A stretch of DNA of 64,000 bases from Gavia stellata (taxonomy: Eukaryota; Chordata; Aves; Gaviiformes; Gaviidae). A program made the translations under genes and the position numbers. Below, piece after piece: positions 11,893 to 22,499 of the stretch (position 1 is the first letter of the stretch; the number at the start of each line of letters is the position of its first letter). Under the pieces are notes generated by a model. The model saw only the letters and a list, made by a program, of their open reading frames with translations. It did not search any database and had not been told where the DNA came from. The stretch lies in NCBI RefSeq assembly GCF_030936135.1, contig NC_082595.1, positions 10,144,430 to 10,208,429 of the forward strand, written 5' to 3'.

Positions 11893-11959
11893 TCTCCATA
11901 GTCGTTCTCCTTGATAAACAAACAAGTGAAAAGATGCAATGAGGTGTAAGAATAGATTT

Positions 11960-12260
11960 GCACAGGGCAGACAACTGAACATTTAATTTATTTACCTCTC
12001 CTAACAGATACCTGGGGTGACATTTATTAATAAACGGCATTATCAGGTGTCTGATATGTAGCTCAGAGAAATTAATTACCCAGCCCATGGTAAAACCATA
12101 ACAAGCCTGCAGTGCTGTAATATTTGTGCTAATTGAAAATGAGATAAGTGCTGTGGGTGCAATTTGCATTCAATGCAGTGTATTAATTATCTTCAGTTCT
12201 CTTCATGATAAATATACCTGACTGAACCACTCTGCTAATTTACTGGGTAATAGAGTCATA
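11960..12260. promoter_or_regulatory. Candidate conserved non-coding element with palindrome, octamer and homeodomain sites
   Basis: It holds a perfect 12-bp palindrome TTTATTAATAAA (12023-12034), a CAGGTG E-box overlapping a T-box-like AGGTGT (12044-12050), ATTAATTACC (12071), the octamer ATTTGCAT (12162-12169) and TATTAATTAT (12181). These are separated by GC-balanced text with no repeat or ORF. The density and lack of decay are typical of vertebrate developmental enhancers. Inference. Confidence 0.45.
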
Positions 12261-12589
12261 AGTGGATTCCCTTAGGTGACCAACTACAGGCATTGGGCTC
12301 TTTGCAACATCAAGGCCTTCCTCTTTTCCAAGCACTTAAATGGGTTAGCAAACACGGTACACGTTTCTCACAGGCTGCGTTGGAAGTACACGGCGGCAAA
12401 CGCTTTTTGTGACCACACGGCCGCTCGGCACGAAATTAGGAAACAACACACCCTCACCCCCAAACTTCTGTACTTTGTAAAGTTGAAGGGGAGGCAGTTC
12501 ACCTCCACCCATGGCACACCATGACGTTTGATGGCAGCTCCACGAGGAAAGGCCTTTTCCCCCCTGCTCCTCATCCCCCACCCCCCCAT

Positions 12590-12960
12590 TCATTTCACAG
12601 TCAGGTTATCATGGGATTTAATTACATTTTGTGTGAAATATAAATTAATTGACTCTTGTAATACCCATAATGATCAGGAAAATTCAGATTTAAAGATACT
12701 GTGTAGTTCCAGTAGATTAAGGCACTAATTGTTCCGCTCTCACCGACTATGATTTATGTGGGGATCAGGTTACAAAACCAATATGTGCTCGAGTTAAAGC
12801 TCTGTGGTACCATACAATTAGGACTAAAGCTTTTTGTAAATGGGCCCAATAATGCAAAAAGCTCTTTGCTAATCCTGGTCTTTTTAATTCAGAGGTCACG
12901 CATTGTCTAAGGCAATCGCTTACACGGTATGCAACCACTGTCCTTTATTCACCCTCCTCC
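12590..12960. promoter_or_regulatory. Candidate conserved non-coding element
   Basis: This block follows the previous one by about 300 bases. Words include GATTTAATTACATTT (12615), AATTAATTGACTC (12643), CACTAATTGTTCC (12722) and GCTAATCCTGG (12868). No ORF or repeat covers it. Inference from texture. Confidence 0.4.
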
Positions 12961-12999
12961 TCTGTAGCTTGGGTATCTGAATTTGCCACTAACCTTGGG

Positions 13000-15900
13000 C
13001 ATGCTGTTACTAATTTCAGGGTAGGTGATGGCAATGCAAGGAGATCAGGGCCAGCGTTTTGCTGTGCTGCCCCCGGAGCAGCCTGGGCACGTTGTGACTG
13101 AGAGGTGATATCTGCCTCCCTCGGTTCGCCTTCAGTTTGCAGGCTGTGGATGGGGTCAGCTTTTGGGCTCCGCTGTCAAGTAAGCAGACATCTGGGGCAG
13201 CAGACGGATGGAGGTGACAGTCACCCTCGCAGCTGAAGGGGCCAGGAGGTGGTGAGCAAACACCTCAGCCCCAGGAACAGGCAGTCACGGCCCGACTGGT
13301 TGCATGGCAGCCCTGCAGGCAGGGAGAAGGGGCCGCAGCAGAGGAGGAGGCACTTTTTGTTATCTTCATGCAGCTGGGTGCTTTTCCATCATTTTGTCCT
13401 TGTCTGTGGGGTGCTAAAATTCAGCTTATCTTTCCCTGCTGAGCATTACCAGGACAGCTCTCCACCACCCTCCATCAAGTATGGGATACCCAGAATATCC
13501 TGCACGTTGTGAATGTGTGCTCGCAGGGCAGGAGGAGGCATTGGATGGACATGCAGTCAGTGTGCCAGAGCAACTAAAAGGTGAGAAAGATCAATTCAAT
13601 GCCAGAAGAACCAATTTGCTTCTTCATTTCAAAAGAGCATCTAAGAGCAAAAGAGCTGGAGAGAAGGTGCACGTCTGCCAAGGCATGCTCACGCGTTCCC
13701 TTTCAAAACAGAGAAGGTTCTCCAAGCTCTTACCCTGTCTGTTTCTAAACACATCAACTGCAAATACAAGTCAGTTTCCCAAAACATTTTGTGTGGCTGC
13801 CCAAATACTCTTTGCTTCTTGAGTTTGGTCATTTTAATACGAAAGGAACACTTAGATTTTATAGCTATTTTTAACATGCTGATATGATCTGTGCCAGAGA
13901 CCTTAGCAGTGACAGCTACAAAGGCATCAATTATACCCCCCCATCCCTTTTCTCGTTCTCTGGTAAGGAATTCTTTGGAAAGATAAAACCAAATAAATCT
14001 TGTTTCCTAGAGAACTGGCGGGGGGGTTAGCTTAGCAGTATCATTTGGTTCAGATGATAGCCAAAAATTAGAATTCTTATTTTTCTCATTCAGTGAGCAG
14101 AGGGAAGGAAAATCTGGTGGAGTACTGGTTCTCCCAATCCAAAGCTTTCCTGAAATAGTTACATCGCTACAAGGACAGCCTACGTGATGAAGAGGGATCT
14201 TGTGGTGTACTGGGGTGGCTTCTCAGCCCAGAGCGAGGGCAGGGTTATCCCACCCAAACCAGAGCTGTCTGACCCCATTGACATCTGGAAAGTATCAGGC
14301 ATGGGGCAACACGCACTGCAGCCACCTTTACTTTACCATCCATCCCTTTTTATCCCCCAGGCCCAAGCTGGGCTTCTTCTCAGCTGTAACCCCCTATATG
14401 GGCTGTAAATTCTTTTTCTAAAGGAAGAAAAGCCCACTGAGGCAGGGGAGCCACAGCACATCAGCAGTGCCCAAGGACCCCCAGCACAGATGACTGAGCT
14501 GGCATCCCTAGCAAAAGGTGCTGCAACACCTGCACCTCTCACCACCACGCAGCCCACCTGCATCTCTCACCACGATGCTGTTCACCAGCAGCTTCAGCAG
14601 GGTCACAGCTGATCCTGGTGCGAGCAGGGCGGCTGCTGCGGTGTGCTGCAAGGGTGTCAGCGGGCCCCATCCCTTGGGCAAACCGGACACGGCAGAGCAC
14701 AGACATGCAGCTTGCCCAGGGGTGCCCAGCAGGCTGTGGCAGGACTAAAGCAAAACCCTGCTCTCCTGCATCCCTGTTTTGTGCTCGATGCACTAGGCCC
14801 CACTGTCTTTGCACAACTGCAGTGGCTAAACCGCTTTCCTGCTCTTTCAGGAAAGCCAGTGCTGCATAGAATAGGACGTGAGGTGCAATACAAAAAGTGG
14901 GGGGGAAAACATGAACAAAAAAGTCTTAACTTTTTGTGTGAAGCACACATTTGCTAAATAGAATCCTAATGGTACTATTGTAGCTAAAAACAGAGACTTG
15001 AAAATGCTGTATACATTATTATGCTCATTATCTACCAACTGCAAGAATGCTGTGCTAAAACTAACTCAAAACACCTCAGGTAGGGTAATTGCTACTAATG
15101 GATTTGAAGTGTGCAAAATTGAGAGTTATTACACAGACATCACATTCTCGACTTGGTGAAGCCGTTGGATATTGTAGTTACCAGCTCACTCATCTCTCGA
15201 TCGGGGAGAGATTTGAGGAAAAGGGCAAGCTCTCTTTCATTCGGCACTGGAAGGAAAATTCAACAACAAAATATTACAGCAGCCTGTTTGTACCTCTGTG
15301 GTTAAGACGGGGTCAGTGCTTGCTTTCTAAACCACTGCTTCAGAAAAACATCTCCAAAAATTTGCACCAGAAATAAATATCTCAGGAAAGATCTGAGACT
15401 AAACTTTGCATTTGTAAACTTTTGCAACCTGTAGGTCTAAAGGAAAGAATGGGACAGGAACCTGCAAAATTATTCTAAATGAGGGGAGCCATGAGTCCAA
15501 GTGACATATTCTGATGCAAATTAAGGCCTGGCTCTTCAAGATATCCTAAGCTACTACAAAGCCTGGCTACCTAAAGACAGAAGAGGGTCTCAATAGATCC
15601 CCTCCTATGTAGGGGGACGTCTGCAGGTCCACGACCGCGAATCTGAACTTTGCCAAAGCCCGGGTGTGTTTGAAACAAGATACTTGATTCACCTGCTTGA
15701 AAAATCCAATATAACAAAACATATCTAATACATTTAGTTTGTTTGATATCTTGGCTTTCAGGGAGGGCAGGATTCATTTTTTAAATGAGTGACCCTGGAT
15801 AAAGATCCGTGATTCCAAACACCAATTTAACTGTTTGTAGCTACATCAGCGGCCTCCAGGTTATCCTCAAAACAAGTGGCTCCCAGGAGTTTTGCTCTCT

Positions 15901-16200
15901 TTCATGAAAACTAAAAACAAACTCTACTAGAGCAAATGCTTTTCTAATCTTTGAGAGGTTAGGATAAAGTCGTTTCTTATTTTAGTTATAACACCAAAGC
16001 TACCAGTTGGTGTTTGGATAAAATTATGTAAACTATTGTCACTTCAGTTAATATGTCACTTCAGAAAGAATATGTGGCCAGTACCTAATAAGTTTCAGTT
16101 CCTTCTGATTATCTTGGGGGAAAGAAATTAAAAAGGCCATGTATGAATGGGATTAAAGCAGTCTCTATCCGAATAAAGAAAGCACAAAGAAATTTGAACT
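13000..16200. other. Gene-free stretch with GC-rich patches
   Basis: GC-rich patches at about 13040-13420 and 14200-14870 carry many overlapping ORFs on both strands (up to 113 codons) without domains, so they are read as chance ORFs. No RNA gene or transposon is recognised. Confidence 0.5.
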
Positions 16201-16204
16201 CACA

Positions 16205-16467
16205 GCTGCAGCCAAAGGCAATGGGAGCTGTGCTTTGAACAGATAGCAAGTTAAGTCCTCCGAAAAATCAGACCATGCATCTCAGATTGGGAACTTAAAA
16301 TTAGTGAATACTTTTGTACTTAATCTCTTTCTGCCTCAGTTCTTCATCATGAAATGGGGATAATACTACCACCCAATGCCTCACTGCAGTGCAGTGAAAA
16401 TAAGTTCATTAATGTTTATGAAACATTCAGTTACCATAGTGATGAGTTCTATAGAAAACCCATGTGG
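16205..16467 (+). repeat. MIR-type CORE-SINE, amniote form
   Basis: The centre reads TCTTTCTGCCTCAGTTCTTC then ATGAAATGGGGATAATACTA, the hallmark of the MIR core (CTGCCTCAGTTTCC...AAATGGGGATAATA). It is followed by the ATTAATGTTTATGAAA and CATAGTGATGAGTTCTATAG blocks expected towards the 3' end. The 5' flank (AATGGGAGCTGTG, AAAATTAGTGAATACTTTTG) matches the extended version of this repeat that I know from turtle and archosaur genomes. It is diverged, so old. Confidence 0.75.
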
Positions 16468-16469
16468 AA

Positions 16470-18580
16470 ATTAATATTTCTGTCTTCAGAACAGGGTTTG
16501 AATAGAACACATTTAGTAAGGCCTGGGGCCACACAATGAGGAGAAAAGAAAACAGTAAATAACTTGCCATTGAAAAATAAAAACAATAATCAAATCAAAA
16601 TGGCCTGTTAAACAAAATAATTTTTTAGAGAAATTTTTCATTTTGGTAAAAGTTACTTGGTAAAAAATCCAAGTTTTTTTGCTTTTAACTTTCATTCCTC
16701 TAGTTTTCTGCTTTTGTCTTCCCAGCATGGGGGAGAGATTATCTAAGGAATCTGGAAACCACTATCTTCCAGTTTTCAAAAATCAAAATTTTTACCATTT
16801 TTCTTTGGCAAAAAACTGAAAAATTAGTAACATTGGTGATCCCAAGATTTCCAAATGGGGTTCCTGAACAATCCTGACCCGTTCAATCAGCAATTCTTCT
16901 CATCATACGTTCACAAGCCAGTTTGCAGAGGGAGTGATATGAGTTTCATATTTTGAACTATAAAACCAGGCACTTGGTTTGGCTTGGTTGCTTGCATACC
17001 AGGTGACTGTTGGAGTTGTGATACCATCATGGCAATCAACACAACTAATCTCTGAATTCAAGTCATTAACATCTTGGTAACAAGTAAATTGCAAGCAAGC
17101 ACAAACTTACTTTGTGTAAACTGTGCAGATAAATATGAAGATGGGAAGACATGCCATTTTAAGAGAGATGACTCTGGCAGGAGAAGAGTCTTACCAACAA
17201 ACTGCCCCCAGGGCCAATGGCAGGCTCCTATGGCAGGCACTGGGTCACCCATGACAAGCACAGGTCAGCGACAAGCTCGCCCAGAACTATGCTTTCCACC
17301 ATTTCAGGAGCCACTGTTGAAAATGGAACCCCATTGTTTTTCCTTCAAATTGTTTTGCAGTCAAAAACGTGGTCTTTCCTTTAGGAGAGAACTTTTGCCA
17401 AAAAGCAAGGAAGAAAAAATCTGAATTCCCCATCAGAATACATCTACCTTTCATTGAAATGGATTATTCAGGTATTTCTCCCTCTTCTCTGCTTTAGTCT
17501 TTGCTCTCTTATACATTTCTGCCGTTGTACCCAATAGAAATGTAGTAGGAGAGTCTTCTGTAGCAGCTTTATTTTCACTTGGCAACTATGCTCTTTTCTG
17601 AAAAACGAAGTTTCAAAATGTTACAGAATGACAAGATTGAGGTGGGGAGAATAAACTGCTGGAATTATTCATTGTATTCATTTATTGAATTTGATACCAA
17701 GCTGGGTTGCTGACCTGCTTTTTCTTTCTGATGAGTAACACTGTTGTCCTGTTAATTACTAGTTATTTTAAAACTACGGTTAATAGTTTTAAAAAGAGAA
17801 TAATAGAATTAACAGAATGTATTTCCAATGTTCTTATAATAGGAAGCAGAGGAACCTGTTCATTCATGCTGTACTTCCACAAAAGAGAAACCCCAAGGTG
17901 TGTGGCTACAATTGCCATGAAACCCTGATTAGCCTTACTGGGAGGTGCCTCTACCCCCTTTGTTAGCACAGGGTGGCTCTCCTAACATAACCAAACTGCT
18001 GTGGAGCTCAGCCCGGGAGCCAGCACTCCAGACAAAAGATAATATTTCTAGTTAAGCACAGTGTCAAATGGGCTTGTGCAATCCACAGTCACCAAATCCT
18101 GTTAAAACCAAGACATTAACAGGATTTTAAAAACAATAAATAAATATTTTAAACCCAATAAATTTTAACAACAGTTCAAACAGATCTAGTTAAAGCTGTT
18201 CAACTAAACAAAAGTAAGATGGGTATCATCTTTTACATTTCAAAGCAAGTCTGAAACTAATTGGACTTTGCAGGAAACTCCACCTACAAGAAAACTATTT
18301 CATGGTTCTTTATTCTACCGATGCAGTTCTCAGACAGTGAAGAACAGATGCTCGATTCAGTGAATACTGATTTTATTTCAGAATACCTATGTTTCTGTAT
18401 GGCATCTCAAGCTAAGGAAGGAGCAGCAAGAAAATAATGCTGGCCTTTTTCACAGGCTTCAGGAAACTTCACCAGGACTACAGAAGCTTTAAAGTTTTCC
18501 TTTAGGAAAAGCTTTTCTAAACAGAGGAAGCCTAATTATAAGACCTGCAGTGTGCTGCACAGAGCTCTTGTACCCAGAAA
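16470..18580. other. Gene-free stretch
   Basis: Mostly AT-rich DNA after the MIR element. The longest ORF (17074-17424) has no domain. Nothing else is supported. Confidence 0.5.
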
Positions 18581-18589
18581 TGATGTGAG

Positions 18590-18960
18590 GGCCAATTGCC
18601 AGGACTAAACATTTAACGCATCAACAGGTGTTACATGTTATGCATCAATGAGGTGTACATCACTGAAACATAAAGACCCAGCAAGCCGGCAGCACAGCTA
18701 TCAACCAGAACAACACAGCCATAAAATCCTAATTAGCCTCATACACTTGTTATGGACGTTTTTATTTATTGACATGGTCAAATTAACAGGCAGCAGCGTT
18801 TTATTTTAATGATAGCCTTGAAATCAGCCCAAGAAGAAAGTTAGCATTAATGTTCAGATACTGTAAGCCATCCACATTTAGCCACATTAATGTATATTTT
18901 TAAATAATAATTAAATATTGTCACCCTAATAAAGTTACTTTGAGCAGGTGAGAGAAATCA
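18590..18960. promoter_or_regulatory. Candidate conserved non-coding element
   Basis: Contains CAACAGGTGTTACATG (E-box and T-box words near 18622), CCTAATTAGCC (homeodomain, 18728-18738), TTTATTTATTGACATGG (forkhead-like, 18761) and ATAATAATTAAATATTG (18905). There is no ORF or repeat. Enhancer-like by texture only. Confidence 0.4.
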
Positions 18961-19329
18961 AGTTCTTAATCACTGCATATCTTGTTTGTTCTATTCCCAA
19001 GCTGTACAGAAGAACTACCCAGCACCAGAAACTCAGCAAGCTTCATAGCTTTAAGTGTGCACAGCCACAGGCCTGATCCCTGCCTGCCGGAAGGAGCAAA
19101 TTCAGGCAAGCAGGAGTGAGAGTGCCAGGAATAAATAGTCTTTATCTGAACACCACCAGCCAGGGGGGGTATCTGAAAAGTGCCCACAAGTTGGTGAATA
19201 AGATTGGTTGTCCCCAGAGGAACAGTATACTTATTCATATACTTCCAAAAAGCAGGTGCTTTACTGAATAATAACCTGTGGCTATAAAGATCTGTGTCCG
19301 TCACCACAGAGTGGCAGATTGCTGTAAAG

Positions 19330-19500
19330 CAGACAAGATGCAATGGCCATTAAATATTGGTGCTAGCTTAGCCATGCAATAGTTTACAAAGCAGGAGGGA
19401 ATATCTTGGCGTATTTATTATTGCAGCAGGGAATTTAGACGGTCAGCCTAATTGCTCCTTGAGACAGATAAAGAGAAAGGAACTGGGCAGCAGTATGGTT
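19330..19500. promoter_or_regulatory. Possible conserved non-coding element
   Basis: Compact block with CCATTAAATATTGG, TTTATTATTGCAGCAGGG and CAGCCTAATTGCTCC words and no repeat or ORF. It lies 370 bases beyond the previous block and could be part of the same module. Confidence 0.3.
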
Positions 19501-20527
19501 ATCAACTGAGTTAGGGAAAGCACACAGAGTAAGGGAGAATGAGGAGCATTTTACAACATATTTCATGCAAGTTTACATTTCGCTGAAGATGATAGAAGTT
19601 TTTGGAAATGAAGCACTTTTGGAAATTAAATCATTGCTTCATGCATTTAAAATGTACTCGGTATAGGTGCTTTCACAAACCAGATTCCCCATTTTAAAAC
19701 TTCTGATTTATCCACCTTAAACAAGAATATTCCAGAAATTGCAAAGGAAAACTGGGAAATGATCTGTGTGTAATAGCTGAAACAAGCAAATTGCATATTT
19801 TGCATGAATTACTATAATGTGCTCTGCTTGTTGGTAATTTCTGTTGTGTACAAAGGATCACAGTTGCAAAAGTACCAATATCCCACATTCAAAAGTGATT
19901 TGGGAGTCTAATTTCATAGTCCAAAATGCTGAGACACTTAAAAAATACAGCTTGAAATCATCGTTCACTTCATTGCACTAGAAAGTTTTATGCTAAATCC
20001 TGCTCCGTGGCTTAGGTGTGGGCTGAAAATTGGAGAAAGAGAACAGCACTTTTAGAAGTTCCTTGGTTCTTTTGACTTGGCACTTACACATATGCATGAG
20101 GATAAACCCACCTGAATCTATTTTAAAAAAAAAAAAACAGCAAACGAACCAGAAAATCAATTTTCACTTCAATTTTCACTGAAAGATTTTGTTTTTTCAG
20201 GGAAGAGCAGGCTTGCAAGCTTACCTGGAAAAAAGTTTCAGACAGCATTATTTATAAAAAAAAAAAAGAAGGTCATCAATGACACGCAGTGAAGATGGGA
20301 GAAGGATCTGATTTCTGCACACAAGGGAGAAGGGTGAGGGCAGGACGGGCATCTCCGGCGCGGGACAGGGCATGGGCAGGCAGGGCAGCTGCCCGTAGCT
20401 CCAGGCTGATGTCCCAGCCTCAGTGGGGTCTCTGAGAGGGGCTGAATTACTGTCCCCAGAGTGCTTCCCCGTCCTGGCCAAGTCAGGATACATTTTTATA
20501 GCCTTTCTTCAAGTGATAGCAATATGT

Positions 20528-20570
20528 GGGGGGGAGGGCCAAAAATGGGGGCAGGGGGGAAGCGGGGAGG
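20528..20570 (+). other. G-quadruplex-forming G-run cluster
   Basis: Four or more runs of 3-7 G on the plus strand (GGGGGGGAGGG, then GGGGG, GGGGGG and GGGG, separated by loops of 1-9 bases) fit the standard intramolecular G4 pattern. It sits immediately next to an AT-rich conserved-looking block. Confidence 0.6.
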
Positions 20571-20579
20571 CAGTTTCCA

Positions 20580-20760
20580 GTATTTGTCATTATTATAGGT
20601 TATATATACAGGAAGAAAGTTAATTAAGCTTTAAAAAATCCATCACACATCAATGGGTGCATTTTAATGAGTACAAAAAGTTGAGGTGTTTACTGCCAAT
20701 TAAAGTGGTTTTTAAATAAGCATTAATTAACACAGAAATTCAGAAGAAAGTTATACCTTG
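20580..20760. promoter_or_regulatory. Candidate conserved non-coding element
   Basis: AT-rich block with the palindrome TTAATTAA (20620-20627), GCATTTTAATGAG, AGGTGTTTAC (T-box/forkhead-like, about 20684) and GCATTAATTAAC (20720). No ORF or repeat. Inference. Confidence 0.4.
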
Positions 20761-20769
20761 TCAAAGAAA

Positions 20770-22220
20770 GGCCAGTGCAGGCTATGCCCACTTCTGCTCC
20801 CATTCATACTCAGATAGTAATTACCACCAACCCTATATTTTCCATAATAATGAGGAGATGCTGTCATGGCTGTCAAACAAAAACAAAACAAAAAAAAAAA
20901 AGGTACTGCACAAAAATACCTTCAAACTGAAATAAACTTTTTTTTAGAGCCAAAGCCACAGGAGGCAGCAGCGTGGAGCAAGGCAGCGAGTGGGGCAGCT
21001 GCCCACGCACAGCCCCTTCCCGGGGAGCAGAGAATTTGCCGCATGGGGGGAAGCCTCGCCAAACTGGAGTTACGGCCTCCATCCGGCTGAAGAAAGACTG
21101 AAGACAGGCCAAGGAACAAGCAGTTTCATCTCTAGTGCTTCACCTCATGGAGGAGCTGGTTTCCCTGGGAAAGCCCAAGGAGTCGGGTTTTTTCCCACAA
21201 GCAAGTGCCAACAGACTCACTCCCTGCTTCCCAAAGTCGGGTCAAAGCAACCACTGAAAATAAGTTCAGTTTGCATGTGTACTTCCAGCTGGTGCAACTG
21301 GTGACAGGGAAAGCGGTATGGGCGTCACTTCTCCATTCTTTAAATTTTTCTTAACAATTGTCGGGAGTTTCAGCTCTGCTTCAACTAGAGTCAGTCCCTG
21401 AGCCAGGAGCAAAGGAAGCGAATTCTCCCATTGTTAGTCAGGTACATGTTTAAATGTCTTAGGAAAGCCTTTCCTGCCCCAAACTGCATCTTAGGTGCCA
21501 AATAAGGTTTTTCAAACTGCCTTACCGAGAATGGTAAGTTCTCCAGCTGTGGAGAAACAAGAACCATGCTGCCTTTTCAGACCACAGGAGAGGCAGGTCC
21601 CATTCCCAGTACCCTAACAAGTTTTAGACAGATCTTCTGTGTAGCGTTTTTAAAGTTAATTAAAAAATATAGAGAAGAAGGATGTAGATACGCAGACTCC
21701 TGTTCTTCATGTCCCTGTCCCTTGACAGGTCGCTGATGTGAGTTGTGTCACTCAGACAACGTGCAGCCTCGCTATAAAGTATATCACTTGCCTCTATCGG
21801 GGAGTATCTGGGTGCCTTTTTCCTATACCATGCTCTCAGGAGATATCTGCAGTGAAAGAAAAGGAGAACATTAAAGCCCAGGGAAGTTTTGTTGAACTTA
21901 GCTGGACAGGGCCTTCAGATCTTGCACTAATCTTTCTAACATATCCAATGGGGCTAGAGAGGAATATTTTATTGCTAGAAATAGTTGAGCGATTACTTCA
22001 GAGAAAGGACGGACGTAACACAAAAGAGTTTCCAAGTACCGACAGGAAGGAGTGTTGCTCATGCAAAATTCCACATTAGGCACTACAATAATAATAAAAA
22101 AACCCACCGGCCCTTGTGATGTCTGAACTCCCCGACACTGATATATGGAGAGGGGAACAGAGGAGGAAAAAGACAGAGAGAGCAAAGCAAATACGCCGGG
22201 ATGCTTACGAGTGGAATACA
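20770..22220. other. Gene-free stretch
   Basis: GC-rich patch at about 20950-21110 with chance ORFs; the remainder is mixed. The ORF at 21738-22079 (113 codons) has no recognisable domain. Nothing else is supported. Confidence 0.45.
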
Positions 22221-22224
22221 GGAG

Positions 22225-22485
22225 CCAAGTGTCACAAGTTGACCCTTTGTGTTTGCACTGAAATTTGACCGCTCCAGGCAAAATTCCTTTAGCAGTTTAT
22301 ACCTGGTTTGATTTTTGTTGATAATGGCCATTTCTCACAGCGTTGTGACATTTAATGCTGTTTAATCAAGACTTCAGAGAAGGAGTTACAATTTTAATTA
22401 CCAAAAAAATCCATTGTAACACATTTATGTTTTCCTTAGATGGATTTGACCCAGCTCTGATTAAGGGCTGTAATAAATAAGCGTT
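22225..22485. promoter_or_regulatory. Candidate conserved non-coding element
   Basis: Continuous block with GTGTTTGCACTG, CATTTAATGCTGTTTAATC, TTTTAATTACC and GATTAAGGGCTGTAATAAAT words, without ORF or repeat. It reads like an ancient enhancer; conservation not tested. Confidence 0.4.
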
Positions 22486-22499
22486 GTGCATGCAGACGT

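Noticed and set aside
11567..12169. 200-codon minus-strand ORF across the CpG island
   Set aside because: It runs from the island into the AT-rich enhancer-like block, with a sharp change in composition along its length and no recognisable domain.
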